Shown here: piece by piece, positions 24,716 through 34,530 of the stretch
Position numbering within the stretch: the stretch's first letter is position 1
Layout: every line of letters starts with the position of its first letter
Origin: an uncultured Phycisphaerales bacterium
GTDB taxonomy: Bacteria > Planctomycetota > Phycisphaerae > Sedimentisphaerales > Anaerobacaceae
DNA length: 64,000 bases
Direction: 5' to 3'
Assembly: GCA_903857265.1 (NCBI GenBank)
Contig: CAIODZ010000010.1
Coordinates: forward strand, 1 to 64,000
Translations under genes and position numbers: made by a program
Notes under the pieces: generated by a model
What the model was told of the DNA's origin: nothing
What the model saw: only the letters and a program-made list of their open reading frames with translations
Databases searched by the model: none

Positions 24716-25690
24716 ATCTACCACGTCCACAAGCGACTGCCCCGGCATCATCAGGTTATACACCAGTATCGCGTCGCCGTTGTGCAGCCGGATACAACCC
24801 TGCGAACCGGGCGTCCCGATTTGTTCCGGATTCTTCGTGCCGTGAATCGCAAAACCCTTTTTACCCACTGCATTACCCTCAATTCCCTCAAGTGCTATCC
24901 ACCGCGAACCAAGCGGATAATCCGGGTCTTCAGGATGATACGTTTTGCCGGTAACAGGGTCCGTCCAAATCGGCTGTATCAGTTTGCCGCCCTCTTTCGC
25001 ACGCCATCTGCCCGTCGGGGTCTCCATACCCTGCTTACCAAGCCCGACGGAGAAACTCTTCACGTAAGTGTTCTGCAGATACAAATCCATCGTGAACGTC
25101 GAGCGATAGACCCTGACGTGGAATGGCCCGTTTATTACCTTTATCGCCACGCCCGCCTGAAGCGCTTCCGGCTTGGCCATATTATTTATCTGCACCAAAA
25201 TCTCATAAGGCACATTGTGTTTCTTGCCGATTGTCGAAAGCATATCGCCCGGGGCGACCTTGTAACTGGCCGTCAACTTGTCCTCCGGGTAAACAACCTT
25301 GCCGAACAGCCACTTGTCCGAAAGCTCCGCGAGCTTGCCCTTGATAAACAAAAGCTCCTGTCCCTGTGCCAGGGGCAAAAGCTCATTAAGCCGGTCTCTC
25401 GCCTCGATAATTTTAGGCGTCGGCTGATTCAGCAGATCCATCGCCTGCGCAATCTGAGCCGATACAACCGAGCCGTTGGCGTCCATCGCAACCGGGGACG
25501 CCGGCTGTTGCTGCTCCGCTACATTCGCCTGCGACTCCGGCGCAACCTCCTGCGGGCCGCCCCGGCTGCGCTTAAGAATAAATCCCGCTATTGCGACCAC
25601 GGCCACCACAATCACAATTATCGATATATACAGAACTCTGCGAACCTGAGCCGAACGAGGCTCTCCATAACCACCCGGATTAACAGCCAT
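24713..25690 (-). CDS. L,D-transpeptidase with LysM domain
   Basis: The 325-residue protein has an N-terminal membrane anchor (VLYISIIVIVVAVVAIAGFIL), a linker, a LysM peptidoglycan-binding domain (SYKVAPGDMLSTIGKKHNV, about residues 143-190) and a YkuD catalytic domain ending in FAIHGTKNPE...GSQGCIRLHN with the catalytic His and Cys. These enzymes make 3-3 peptidoglycan cross-links or attach proteins to the wall. Its presence with mltA and the Tol-like genes fits an organism with a peptidoglycan wall. Confidence 0.93.
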   Translation of the reverse strand: MAVNPGGYGEPRSAQVRRVLYISIIVIVVAVVAIAGFILKRSRGGPQEVAPESQANVAEQQQPASPVAMDANGSVVSAQIAQAMDLLNQPTPKIIEARDRLNELLPLAQGQELLFIKGKLAELSDKWLFGKVVYPEDKLTASYKVAPGDMLSTIGKKHNVPYEILVQINNMAKPEALQAGVAIKVINGPFHVRVYRSTFTMDLYLQNTYVKSFSVGLGKQGMETPTGRWRAKEGGKLIQPIWTDPVTGKTYHPEDPDYPLGSRWIALEGIEGNAVGKKGFAIHGTKNPEQIGTPGSQGCIRLHNGDAILVYNLMMPGQSLVDVVD

Positions 25691-25700
25691 TTCAATCTCC

Positions 25701-26336
25701 TTATTTACTGCTCATTCCTGATTTTTTTGTTTTTGCGCCCGCTGCGGGCTTATCTTTGCCAAAATGCAAAACTTCCTCATCGCTAACCAGCATATCAACC
25801 GGCACATCGTGCTCCGTAACCGGCACCGTTTCCATTACCTGCTCGGCAAACGCGAAGCCGCATTTCATCGCCTTCAAATCCTTGTTGGAAAAAAACCTGT
25901 CGTAATAAGACCCCCCGCGTCCAAGCCGATTGCCCTTCCTGTCGAACCCCAGACCAGGCGCAATCACCAGATGAATATCCTCAAACGGCACAGGCGCACC
26001 AGTCGTCGGATTTCGCAAACCGGGAACTTCCTCCGAAAAACCCGTCTCTAATGAATTTATCTGCACGGGTATCATGTGCCTTTGCTGCCAGGACACCTTC
26101 GGCACAACCACGGTCTTACCCATCTGCCACGCGCAAAGTATCGCCTCCGACGTATCAAGCTCGTGAGGAAGTGACAGATACATCATCACCGTGGAAGCAT
26201 TTTGAAATTCAGGCGTCGCAATCAGCTTTCGACACGCCCTTCGGCTTTTTTCCTTCCGCTGCTCATCCGATATACCGGCAAGAATCCTTTGAAGCTCCTG
26301 CCGTAACTGCGCCTTGTCCATACTACGGTACTCCAT
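25701..26336 (-). CDS. 5-formyltetrahydrofolate cyclo-ligase
   Basis: The 211-residue protein has the family signature APGLGFDRKGNRLGRGGSYYDR near residue 135 and an N-terminal helical region of the usual length. It converts 5-formyl-THF and ATP to 5,10-methenyl-THF in the cytoplasm. The ATG directly follows the rarA stop; a second ATG five codons later (26321) is also possible. The C-terminal 15 residues are Lys/Ala-rich and not part of the domain. Confidence 0.93.
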   Translation of the reverse strand: MEYRSMDKAQLRQELQRILAGISDEQRKEKSRRACRKLIATPEFQNASTVMMYLSLPHELDTSEAILCAWQMGKTVVVPKVSWQQRHMIPVQINSLETGFSEEVPGLRNPTTGAPVPFEDIHLVIAPGLGFDRKGNRLGRGGSYYDRFFSNKDLKAMKCGFAFAEQVMETVPVTEHDVPVDMLVSDEEVLHFGKDKPAAGAKTKKSGMSSK

Positions 26337-27728
26337 TCAACCGTTACCCTGCTCCGCTTGGCCGCTACTTTCAATCCTTTTGGCCTTGTTATCTTTTATC
26401 AGTATTTCGAGCTTTTGTAAATAACCACGTATATTTTTTTCGTATCCTCTGTCTGTTGGCCTGTAGTATTTTTTCCTTATATTACCTGGTAAATATTCCT
26501 GTACCACAAATCCCCCCTCAAAACTATGCGGATACTTATATTCCACCCCAAAACCCATCTTTTTCGCCGCGGCATAATGGCTGTCCTTCAAATGCTTGGG
26601 AACCGCCACGGTTTTCTCGTTTTGAACGTCGCCAATCGCGCTGCCAATCGCCGATGAGGAAGCATTCGATTTCGGCGCACAAGCCACGTAAATCGCCGCC
26701 TGCGCCAACGATAATTGCGCTTCAGGAAGCCCCACAAATTCGCTAATCTGAAACGCCGACGCCGCCAAAACCGTCGCTATCGGGTCCGCGTTACCCACGT
26801 CCTCTGCCGCACAAACCGCTATTCTTCTGGCGATAAACCGCACGTCCTCCCCGCCCGCTATCATTCTGGCGAGCCAGTAAACCGTCGCATCGGGGTCGCT
26901 TCCACGCATACTTTTCTGAAATGCGCTCGCTAAATCGTAATGCGTATCGCCCGTCTGGTCGTAATCGATTGTTTTACCCTGAATCGAGTCCTTGGCCGTC
27001 TGAAAATCGAACTTTATTTTTTTAACTGTCTTCTGCGACAAAATCCCGACTTCCAGGGCATTCAACGCCTTCCTTGCGTCGCCGTCGCATACAGCCGCAA
27101 GATACTTCAACGCCTTGTCTTCCGCTTCAATCTCGTATTTGCCAAGCCCTCGCTCTTTGTCCGCTATCGCCCGCTTCAATAATCCGACAATATCATCTTC
27201 GCTCAATGGCTCAAAATAAAACACCGTGCTTCTGCTTATCAATGGCGAATTAACCGCGAAAAACGGGTTCTCCGTCGTCGCCCCGATGAATATCACTATC
27301 CCCGATTCCACATCATCCAAAAGCACGTCCTGCTGTGCCCGGTTGAAACGGTGTATTTCATCGATAAACAAGACGGTTCGCTTACTTGACGACGCTAATC
27401 GGTCTTTCGCCTCGGCTATCACGTCCCGGATATCCTTTACGCTCGCCGCAGGTGCGCTTATGTATCGAAATTCTGCCTTTGTCTGGTTGGCAATAACCAT
27501 TGCCAGCGACGTTTTTCCCACCCCCGGCGGCCCGTAAAATATCAAGCTGCTCAAAGCATCGGCTTCCAGTATCCTCCGCAACAGTTTCCCTTCGCCGATA
27601 AAGTGCTGTTGACCCGCGAATTCATCCAGAGTCCTTGGCCTCATCCGAACCGCCAACGGCGCAGCCGCAGACATCCTCGCTTGCTCGCTCTTGCCAAACA
27701 ACGTCTTGTCATCTCTGCCAGCACTCAT
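26337..27728 (-). CDS. rarA: Replication-associated recombination protein A (RarA/MgsA)
   Basis: The 463-residue AAA+ ATPase has PLAVRMRPRTLDEFAGQQHF, Walker A FYGPPGVGKTSLAMV, Walker B VLFIDEIHRFN, sensor 1 GATTENP and the C-terminal MgsA tetramerisation domain. It acts at stalled replication forks. The predicted promoter (27737-27765) puts the transcript start within a few bases of the ATG at 27728, with no Shine-Dalgarno, so translation may be leaderless or begin at the internal ATG at 27674. It heads the minus-strand run down to 22247. Confidence 0.95.
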   Translation of the reverse strand: MSAGRDDKTLFGKSEQARMSAAAPLAVRMRPRTLDEFAGQQHFIGEGKLLRRILEADALSSLIFYGPPGVGKTSLAMVIANQTKAEFRYISAPAASVKDIRDVIAEAKDRLASSSKRTVLFIDEIHRFNRAQQDVLLDDVESGIVIFIGATTENPFFAVNSPLISRSTVFYFEPLSEDDIVGLLKRAIADKERGLGKYEIEAEDKALKYLAAVCDGDARKALNALEVGILSQKTVKKIKFDFQTAKDSIQGKTIDYDQTGDTHYDLASAFQKSMRGSDPDATVYWLARMIAGGEDVRFIARRIAVCAAEDVGNADPIATVLAASAFQISEFVGLPEAQLSLAQAAIYVACAPKSNASSSAIGSAIGDVQNEKTVAVPKHLKDSHYAAAKKMGFGVEYKYPHSFEGGFVVQEYLPGNIRKKYYRPTDRGYEKNIRGYLQKLEILIKDNKAKRIESSGQAEQGNG

Positions 27729-27736
27729 TGAGCTAT

Positions 27737-27765
27737 ATTATAGGGTTCCGCCACATACCTGTCGA
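27737..27765 (-). promoter_or_regulatory. Promoter of the rarA operon
   Basis: On the minus strand TCGACA (27760-27765), a 17-base spacer, then TATAAT (27737-27742). Only eight bases separate the -10 from the ATG at 27728. Confidence 0.65.
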
Positions 27766-27903
27766 AGTTATATTCATTATCTACCCCCACACGCGTCATA
27801 AAAATCCCGAATAAATTTCCTTGACAGATACGCCATAATATTTTAGCAATAAAGGCCGGATCAGTATTAATAAACGTAACCGCAGTCCGATAGGAGAGTA
27901 AAA

Positions 27904-29292
27904 ATGGAAGTTAAAATTCATCTGAAAGAAAAAGACATACCCCGCAAATGGTACAACCTCGCCGCCGACCTGCCCACCCCGCCGCTGCCGCCGCTGGGAC
28001 CCGATGGAAAACCCATCAGCCCCGAAATGCTGGCACCGGTTTTCCCGATGAACCTCATCGAGCAGGAAGTCAGCACAAAACGCTGGATTGATATCCCCGA
28101 GGAAATCCTCGATATTCTCTACAGGTGGCGGCCGGCACCGCTGCGAAGGGCCGTTTACCTCGAAAGGTTCCTGAAAACCCCGGCCCGCATATACTACAAA
28201 GACGAAAGCACCAGCCCCCCGGGCAGCCACAAGCCAAATACCGCTGTCCCGCAGGCCTGGTATAACAAGCAGTTCGGCATCAAACGACTCATCACCGAAA
28301 CAGGCGCAGGACAATGGGGCAGCGCGCTCGCCTTTGCCTGCCAGTTGATTGGCCTCGAATGCAAGGTCTTTATGGTCCGTATCAGCTTCGACCAGAAGCC
28401 CTTCAGAAAACTTATGATGCAGGTCTGGGGCGCAAATTGCGTCGCAAGCCCGAGCAATGAAACAAACGCCGGCAGAAAAATTCTCGCAGAAATGCCAGAT
28501 ACCCCCGGCTCGCTCGGTATCGCCATCAGCGAGGCAATCGAGCAAACAGTCACAGATACAACGGGAAAAACCCGCTATTCACTTGGAAGCGTCTTAAACC
28601 ATGTTATGCTCCATCAGACAATCATCGGCCTCGAAGCCAAAGAACAGCTCAAACTCGCTAACGAAAAGAAAGTCGATATCGTCATCGGTTGCGCGGGCGG
28701 CGGTTCCAACTTCGCGGGTCTTTCATTCCCGTTCGTCACCGACAAAATCAACGGCGCAAATATCAAAATTATGCCCATCGAGCCAAGTTCCTGCCCCTCG
28801 CTTACTCGCGGGCCTTTCTCATACGACTTCGGCGACACGGCAGGAACTACACCATTGCTTGCGATGTACACAATCGGACATACCTTTATCCCCGCCCCCA
28901 TTCACGCGGGTGGCCTGCGTTATCACGGTATGTCGCCTCTCGTCAGCCAAGCCGTTGTCGAAGGATTGCTCGAACCAAAGGCATATCCGCAGACCAAGTG
29001 TTACCAGGCAGCACTTACCTGGGCGAAAACCGAAGGGTTTATCTGCGCACCTGAGACAAGCCACGCAATCGCGGCCACCATCGACGAAGCCATCAAAGCC
29101 AGGGAAGAAGGCAAAGAAAAGGTCATACTGTTCAGCTACAGCGGACACGGCCTTATGGATCTCTCCGGCTACGATGCCTTTTTGTCCGGAAAACTAACCG
29201 ATTACGAACTGCCAGAAGATGACCTCAGAAAATTCACTGCTCCCTTGAAAAACTTCCCCAAGGCAGAGGCGAAAAAAACCGGAAAATGGTAA
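27904..29292 (+). CDS. trpB: Tryptophan synthase beta chain, TrpB2 type
   Basis: The 462-residue protein belongs to the longer TrpB2 group: an extended N-terminus ([20 protein letters not shown]), [15 protein letters not shown], the PLP lysine in [22 protein letters not shown] and the phosphate-binding loop [12 protein letters not shown]. It catalyses indole + serine to tryptophan. TrpB2 enzymes usually stand apart from trpA, as here, and are often thought to salvage indole. AGGAGAG lies eight bases before the ATG. A TTGACA is present at 27821-27826, without a convincing -10. Confidence 0.95.
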   Translation: MEVKIHLKEKDIPRKWYNLAADLPTPPLPPLGPDGKPISPEMLAPVFPMNLIEQEVSTKRWIDIPEEILDILYRWRPAPLRRAVYLERFLKTPARIYYKDESTSPPGSHKPNTAVPQAWYNKQFGIKRLITETGAGQWGSALAFACQLIGLECKVFMVRISFDQKPFRKLMMQVWGANCVASPSNETNAGRKILAEMPDTPGSLGIAISEAIEQTVTDTTGKTRYSLGSVLNHVMLHQTIIGLEAKEQLKLANEKKVDIVIGCAGGGSNFAGLSFPFVTDKINGANIKIMPIEPSSCPSLTRGPFSYDFGDTAGTTPLLAMYTIGHTFIPAPIHAGGLRYHGMSPLVSQAVVEGLLEPKAYPQTKCYQAALTWAKTEGFICAPETSHAIAATIDEAIKAREEGKEKVILFSYSGHGLMDLSGYDAFLSGKLTDYELPEDDLRKFTAPLKNFPKAEAKKTGKW

Positions 29293-29423
29293 TTTCCTTG
29301 ACAGCGTAAACAGCTAAATTAAAGATATTTCAAGGAATAGCCCGATAATATAGTTGTTTGTAAAGCCGTTAGAACAAAATTGCGACTCTTATGGGAATGC
29401 AGGCAAAAAAAATGAATTTGTGC

Positions 29424-29451
29424 TTGCCCCACTTATCAGTGTTGATATACT
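29424..29451 (+). promoter_or_regulatory. Promoter of the putative outer-membrane protein gene
   Basis: TTGCCC (29424-29429), 16 bases, TATACT (29446-29451), with an extended -10 TG (TGATATACT). It lies in the 250-base gap after trpB; the rest of that gap shows no gene. Confidence 0.5.
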
Positions 29452-29542
29452 GCTTTATCGCCCTCGGTGTGGTACCGACGGAACGGACGAAAACATAGTA
29501 AAATAAGTGTGTTAGAGGGTATTTTTTAAGGAGACAAATGCA

Positions 29543-30403
29543 ATGAAAATGTATGTCTTGTTAACAGCAGCGATTCTGTTTGGTATGGTAGCCCCGGTGC
29601 TCGCCGAGCCAGGCGACCTCCACGGCGATATCGGCTACACATATGACACTATGCATGTCTGGAGAGGTTTCATGACATGGGGGCAACATAGCGGCAGCAA
29701 TTTATTTGTTGACCTCGACTTCTTTGGTTCCGGCTTTGGTATGAGCATCGAGGAGCATATGGTCAATGGAACCGGCAACAACGGCCCCCTCGGCTATTCG
29801 GATGAACAACGAACCGATTACGCCCTGTATTATGCCGGTGCTATTGCCCCCGAAGACACTTTTGCCACTATGTATCAGGTCGGCTACAGATACTTTAACT
29901 ATCCGGGTATGAGCGCACAGCACTCCGATCAATGTATCGACCTTCAGGAAATGTGGGCAGGACTTGCTTTCCCGAAAATACTTGGCGTCAAGGGGCTTGT
30001 TCCGGGATGGGCTATTATCAAGGCGTGGCCAAGCATGCATGATACCGTTGTTGGCGGCGATAATCCCAACGGCGGGTCCTACGAGGGCTGGGCGAACGTA
30101 TTGACACTCGATTATGCCCTGCCGCTCGAGAACATCTCTTCTGAAATTCCCAAGCAGAACCTCAACTTCCATACAGAGTTGGTCTATAATAACCATGTTG
30201 ACCCCAGACCATACGGCGGCTATACAAGCAGCGACTGGACCGATTTTGTAATGGGCGTCTCGACCGACTTCGACCTCGGCAGCGGTTTCATCTTCACGCC
30301 GGGAATCAATGAGCAGATTACTATGGAAGACAATAATAACAAGGGCGTTTCCCCCAAACACGACATCACCTGGGCAACTTTGACCATAAAGTACAAATTC
30401 TAA
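29543..30403 (+). CDS. Putative outer-membrane beta-barrel protein
   Basis: The 286-residue protein has a signal peptide (VLLTAAILFGMVAPVLAEP) and then alternating polar/hydrophobic strands rich in Gly, Tyr and Trp, ending TWATLTIKYKF with a terminal Phe, as in barrels inserted by BamA. Segments such as GDIGYTYDTMHVWRGFMTWG and NLNFHTELVYNNHVDP resemble TorF-like porins, but I cannot assign a family. AAGGAG lies eleven bases before the ATG. It has its own promoter and a strong terminator, so it is probably highly expressed as a single gene. Confidence 0.6.
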   Translation: MKMYVLLTAAILFGMVAPVLAEPGDLHGDIGYTYDTMHVWRGFMTWGQHSGSNLFVDLDFFGSGFGMSIEEHMVNGTGNNGPLGYSDEQRTDYALYYAGAIAPEDTFATMYQVGYRYFNYPGMSAQHSDQCIDLQEMWAGLAFPKILGVKGLVPGWAIIKAWPSMHDTVVGGDNPNGGSYEGWANVLTLDYALPLENISSEIPKQNLNFHTELVYNNHVDPRPYGGYTSSDWTDFVMGVSTDFDLGSGFIFTPGINEQITMEDNNNKGVSPKHDITWATLTIKYKF

Positions 30404-30423
30404 AAACAACTTATTCAGAAACC

Positions 30424-30455
30424 AAAAAGGCCGGCTTAAACAAGCCGGCCTTTTT
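30424..30455. terminator. Bidirectional intrinsic terminator
   Basis: A perfect 14-bp inverted repeat AAAAAGGCCGGCTT / AAGCCGGCCTTTTT with loop AAAC. It lies between the convergent barrel gene and polyprenyl synthase gene and gives a T-run on both strands. Confidence 0.93.
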
Positions 30456-30476
30456 CATTTAATGCAAATAAATATC

Positions 30477-31499
30477 TCAGGCCGTCCGACTGGTTATAAA
30501 TCTCGCCGCCTCGACAAGTGACTTGCTGCCCCTGTTATCCCCAACTCCTGCTATTGTCACAATCGCCTGCTCGACAAACTCCTCCGCACGCCTCTTTGCG
30601 TATTCGATACTGCCGCAGGTATTCAATCTGGCAACTAACTCCATTCTGCCTGAATCCCCATTTTGCTGCGAAAGAATCCGTTTTGCCTTTTGCTTTTCTG
30701 CTTCGCCTGCGGTTTTTAATAAATGAATTAGTGGCAGCGTCAGTTTATCCCGGTCAAGGTCATTGCCCGCCGGCTTACCCGTCTTGTCCTGCTCGCCGAC
30801 CAAATCAAGCAAATCATCGGTTATCTGAAACGCGATGCCTACGTTGCGTCCATAAGACGCCAATGCCTGCATCGTCGATTCATCCGCCCCCGCAAGAACG
30901 GCACCCGCCGCGCACGCCCCCTCAAACAACGCCGCCGTTTTTCCCGCTATTATCTCGATATATTCCGGCTCGCTCAGCAACCAGTTGCCCCTCTGTGATA
31001 TCTGCCTAAGCTCACCTTCGCAGGTCCGCATCGACGCCACAGCTATTATTTCCGACACCCGGTCTCCCAGCCCCACACACATCCTGATGACCCGGCCAAG
31101 CAGAAAATCCCCTAATAAAACCGCCGACTCATTCCCGTGAATACTGTTAACCGTGGGGACTCCGCGTCGGCTTTTGCCCTCATCCACAACGTCGTCATGC
31201 AAAAGCGTCGCGTTATGTATAATCTCGAATATCGCCGCCGTCTTTATATGATTCTCTGTCACACCTCCGCACGCAAGACCAGACAGCAACACCAGCCCCG
31301 GTCTTATCATCTTGCCCTTACCGGCGTTCGCGTAAGCAACCAGCCCACGAACCGGCTCGCTGCTATCAGACAAATCCCCTTCGATAAGCAGCTTCACCTG
31401 CGCAAGCTCGGATTCAATAACTGAAAAAACGCCAGGCCAACGACCTGCAGTGCTTGAACCCTTCGCCAAAGCGCCGCCCGTTTTTGCAGATGATTGCAT
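30477..31499 (-). CDS. Polyprenyl diphosphate synthase (trans-isoprenyl, long chain)
   Basis: The protein has the first aspartate-rich motif LLHDDVVDEGKSRRG, GKTAALFEGACAAGA and the second motif ITDDLLDLVGEQDKTGKPAG. These enzymes elongate isoprenyl diphosphate for quinone side chains. Product length cannot be told. The frame is open to 31547, but the stretch before 31499 is a hairpin-rich repeat-like sequence, so the ATG at 31499 (340 residues) is preferred; homology proper begins around VFSVIESELAQV. It is the last gene of the minus-strand run starting at fba. Confidence 0.88.
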   Translation of the reverse strand: MQSSAKTGGALAKGSSTAGRWPGVFSVIESELAQVKLLIEGDLSDSSEPVRGLVAYANAGKGKMIRPGLVLLSGLACGGVTENHIKTAAIFEIIHNATLLHDDVVDEGKSRRGVPTVNSIHGNESAVLLGDFLLGRVIRMCVGLGDRVSEIIAVASMRTCEGELRQISQRGNWLLSEPEYIEIIAGKTAALFEGACAAGAVLAGADESTMQALASYGRNVGIAFQITDDLLDLVGEQDKTGKPAGNDLDRDKLTLPLIHLLKTAGEAEKQKAKRILSQQNGDSGRMELVARLNTCGSIEYAKRRAEEFVEQAIVTIAGVGDNRGSKSLVEAARFITSRTA

Positions 31500-31569
31500 T
31501 GCGCCGACCCGCAGCCCCTGCGTATTGCCCCCTTCTTGCTTTCGCAAGAAAGCAGGGAGCCAGCAAGGA

Positions 31570-32436
31570 CTACTTCTCCTTTCCGTGTGCGTACCGGAAG
31601 AACTTATCCCTGAGATGTTTCGTGACAGGACCCGGCTTGCCGTCGCCGATTATCCGGCCGTCTATCTCAACGATGCCGATGACCTCAGCCGCCGTCCCAG
31701 TCAAAAACACCTCGTCGCTGATATACAAATCAAACCTCGTCAGGTTCTTCTCGACCACTTCCATACCTTCTTTTTTTGCCAGCCGAATAACAACTTCCCG
31801 CGTTATCCCCTCAAGACCGCCTGCCTCTGCGGGTGGCGTATATACAACGCCTTTCCTTACTGTAAACACATTGTCGCCGGTCGCCTCTGCGACATATCCC
31901 TCGTGGTTATACATTATCGCTTCAGGAACGTTGCTATCCAGCGCCTCAATCTTGGCCAGGATATTATTCAGGTAATTCAAACTCTTCACTTGCGGCGGTA
32001 TCGCCAGCGGATGATTGCGCACCGTCGTCGCGCTGATTATCTTCATTCCCTTCTCATATAGCTCCTGCGGATACAGCTGGATATTGTCCGCGATGATGAA
32101 CACCATTGCTGTCTCGCAGGTAAACGGGTTCAGCCCCAGCGACCCCACGCCGCGGGTAACAACCAGCCGGATGTAGCCATCGATAACCCCGTTGGCCTCA
32201 ACCGTCTTTTGAGTCGCCTCCATAAGCTTTTCCCGGCTCATCGGTATATCCAGGCGAATCCCCTTGGCGGAGTTGTAAAGACGTGTGATATGCGCCTCGA
32301 ACTCGAATATCTTCTTGTTATAAATCCGTATCCCCTCGAATACACCGTCTCCGTAAAGCAGCCCGTGGTCGAAAACGGATATCCTCGCATCCTGCTCATC
32401 AACAAGTTTATCGCCAAGCCAAATCTTTAATGCCAT
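31570..32436 (-). CDS. ilvE: Branched-chain amino acid aminotransferase
   Basis: From the ATG at 32436 the protein is 288 residues with the class IV aminotransferase pattern: KIWLGDKLVDEQDARISVFDHGLLYGDGVFEGIR, the PLP lysine in PPQVKSLNYLNN, and ATGDNVFTVR. It makes valine, leucine and isoleucine from their 2-oxoacids. D-amino acid aminotransferases share this fold, but the SVFDHGLLYGDGVFEGIR and SLNYLNN motifs favour IlvE. The upstream extension to 32469 adds eleven unconserved residues. Confidence 0.9.
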   Translation of the reverse strand: MALKIWLGDKLVDEQDARISVFDHGLLYGDGVFEGIRIYNKKIFEFEAHITRLYNSAKGIRLDIPMSREKLMEATQKTVEANGVIDGYIRLVVTRGVGSLGLNPFTCETAMVFIIADNIQLYPQELYEKGMKIISATTVRNHPLAIPPQVKSLNYLNNILAKIEALDSNVPEAIMYNHEGYVAEATGDNVFTVRKGVVYTPPAEAGGLEGITREVVIRLAKKEGMEVVEKNLTRFDLYISDEVFLTGTAAEVIGIVEIDGRIIGDGKPGPVTKHLRDKFFRYAHGKEK

Positions 32437-32478
32437 ACGCCTTTTCCCGGTATTTTGCGGCGACCACAATCGCCAAAA

Positions 32479-33174
32479 TCACTTCACTTTGCCGTCAGCC
32501 AGCGTTATTGTCCGCCCGGCCCGCTTCGCAACCCTTTCATCGTGCGTTACCATAACTATCGTTTGGCCCGCACGATTCAATCTTTCCAGCAACTCCAGAA
32601 TACCATTTCCTGTCGCAGAGTCAAGATTACCTGTCGGCTCATCCGCCAATAACAACCTCGGCTCATTGATAAGTGCACGCCCTATCGCCGCCCTTTGCCG
32701 TTCTCCACCCGATAACTGATACGGCTTATGCGTCGCCCTTTCTTCAAGGCCAACCGCTTTCAGCAGCTCCAGCCCCCGCTTTTTCACGCCTGTCCGCTTC
32801 GACATCCACCCAAATACGCCAGCGGGCACCATCGCGGGCAAAATCACGTTTTCCAACACATTTAATTCGTCCAATAAATGGTAAAACTGAAAGACAAACC
32901 CAATCATTTTATTGCGGTATTCGTTCAACTCGCCCCCGCCCATCCCGTTCAGGTCCCGCCCTTCAAACCGCACAACCCCCTTATCGGGCCTGTCAAGAGC
33001 GCCGAGGATATGCAGCAGCGTGCTCTTGCCGCTGCCCGACGCGCCGACTATCGCCACAAACTCACCTTTTTTGACCGCGATGTCGGCCCCCTTCAAAACC
33101 TGCACCTGCGCCGTTCCCATCCGGTATGATTTATAAACCCCTTGTGCCTCTATTATAAATTCACCTTTACTCAT
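32479..33174 (-). CDS. lolD: Lipoprotein-releasing ABC transporter ATP-binding protein LolD
   Basis: From the ATG at 33174 (MSKGEFIIEAQGVYKSY) the protein is 231 residues, the usual LolD/MacB-type length. It has Walker A VGASGSGKSTLLHILG, signature LSGGERQRAAIGRAL and Walker B LLLADEPTGNLDS. The ATG overlaps the stop of the permease gene by four bases. The frame extends to 33342, but that part lies inside the permease coding sequence. With two LolC/E-like permeases it would drive lipoprotein transfer to the outer membrane, or export of another substrate in the MacB group. Confidence 0.92.
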   Translation of the reverse strand: MSKGEFIIEAQGVYKSYRMGTAQVQVLKGADIAVKKGEFVAIVGASGSGKSTLLHILGALDRPDKGVVRFEGRDLNGMGGGELNEYRNKMIGFVFQFYHLLDELNVLENVILPAMVPAGVFGWMSKRTGVKKRGLELLKAVGLEERATHKPYQLSGGERQRAAIGRALINEPRLLLADEPTGNLDSATGNGILELLERLNRAGQTIVMVTHDERVAKRAGRTITLADGKVK

Positions 33175-34520
33175 AATTGGCTCACCTGTAAAACATCCGC
33201 CGGCCTGGCCCTTGCCGCACCAACACTGGGCAGCACAGCGCCCGCCAGACATGCCAAAATCGCACAACCTGTTACCACCACTAACATCGTCAAATCTAAT
33301 CGATGCGGTATCTCGCCTATCGCGTAAATCGTCCGGTCCCACAACTGAAAACCGAACCGCTCAAACAGCCAGCCCTCAATCCTGTTTATATTCCACAGGA
33401 AAAGCATCCCGCCCGCAACACCGACCGCCGAACCAATAACGCCGAGTCCCGCCGCAAAACCCAAAAACAAAACAATCACGTCACCACACGATGCCCCTAT
33501 GCTCTTGAGGATGCCGATGTCTTTGGTCTTATGACTGATAATCATATAGAAGACCACATAAACAATAAACACAGTCGTCAGCCCCACAAGCCCGAACATC
33601 ATCATCAGCATCGCCTGTTCCTTTTCCATCCCAGCGATACTTTCTCTCCTGTGCTCCTTCCAGCCCTGCACGCTCACCTGCGAAAGCAGCTCCGCGTTAT
33701 CCTTTCCTTTATGCTCATCGTAGAATTTCCCCCACATCTGGCGAATCTTTTGACATCCTTCTTCAATGTTTGTTCCCTGCTTGAACTTGATATGAATCCA
33801 CGACGCCCTCTTGGCCGGCTCGGTCATCCCGCAAAGTACCTGCGCTTCATCAAATGGCAGATATATAACCGCTCCATCGACCCTCGCCAGCCCGCTTTGC
33901 GAACAATCGCTGAAATAAAACGTCTTGGTGTTCGCCATATCCGTCCCCGCCTTGGCGAGCGCACCCTTGGCCGTCAGCGGAAAACAGGTTACAGACAACG
34001 CCGTCGCCGCGGGACTCGGGTCATAATAATACTCACCCTTTTCGTTCCGCCCAATCCACATGTCCACGCCGATTACAAAACCGGGAAGATTCGCGTCGCC
34101 TTTTATATTAAACGCTTTCGACGGGTCATTTTTATGATAATGCAGCGTTTGCCCAAAACCCGTTACCCTGCTGAAGCCCGCCGCATCAACCCCCATCAAT
34201 TCCGCACCGATATTCCGCGATGAACTTTCCGCTCCTACAAGAACGTAACTCTTAATCACAGGCGTTACGGCTTCAACGTAATCCGCTTTCTCCGCAATTC
34301 TCGCGAAGTCCTCGTAATACGTAAACCCGACAAGCGATTCGGTTCCAACCACACAATCGCCCGTATAATTATGATTCTTCCGTTTGAAATCGCCGACCAG
34401 TCCGTCCATCACAGTCATAACTACGACGACTATGAAAACGCATAGTGCAACCGCCGCAAGCGCAAGGAAACTAATCCGCCTGCGATAAAGATAACGAGAT
34501 GCCAAAACAAGCTTATACAA
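33171..34520 (-). CDS. LolC/LolE-like ABC transporter permease (second)
   Basis: The 449-residue protein has one N-terminal membrane helix (FLALAAVALCVFIVVVVMTV), a long periplasmic domain and three C-terminal helices, the MacB/FtsX topology. The C-terminal part contains SHKTKDIGILKSIGASCGDV, the coupling-loop pattern of LolC/E proteins. It follows the other permease gene by 10 bases and overlaps lolD by four. The two probably form a heterodimer, as LolC and LolE do. Confidence 0.87.
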   Translation of the reverse strand: MYKLVLASRYLYRRRISFLALAAVALCVFIVVVVMTVMDGLVGDFKRKNHNYTGDCVVGTESLVGFTYYEDFARIAEKADYVEAVTPVIKSYVLVGAESSSRNIGAELMGVDAAGFSRVTGFGQTLHYHKNDPSKAFNIKGDANLPGFVIGVDMWIGRNEKGEYYYDPSPAATALSVTCFPLTAKGALAKAGTDMANTKTFYFSDCSQSGLARVDGAVIYLPFDEAQVLCGMTEPAKRASWIHIKFKQGTNIEEGCQKIRQMWGKFYDEHKGKDNAELLSQVSVQGWKEHRRESIAGMEKEQAMLMMMFGLVGLTTVFIVYVVFYMIISHKTKDIGILKSIGASCGDVIVLFLGFAAGLGVIGSAVGVAGGMLFLWNINRIEGWLFERFGFQLWDRTIYAIGEIPHRLDLTMLVVVTGCAILACLAGAVLPSVGAARARPADVLQVSQL

Positions 34521-34530
34521 TTCCTAATTC

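Noticed and set aside
27821-27850. trpB promoter based on TTGACA at 27821
   Set aside because: No acceptable -10 lies 16-18 bases downstream.
33175-33342. N-terminal extension of LolD
   Set aside because: It lies within the 3' coding part of the permease gene and has low-complexity composition; the ATG at 33174 gives the standard LolD length.
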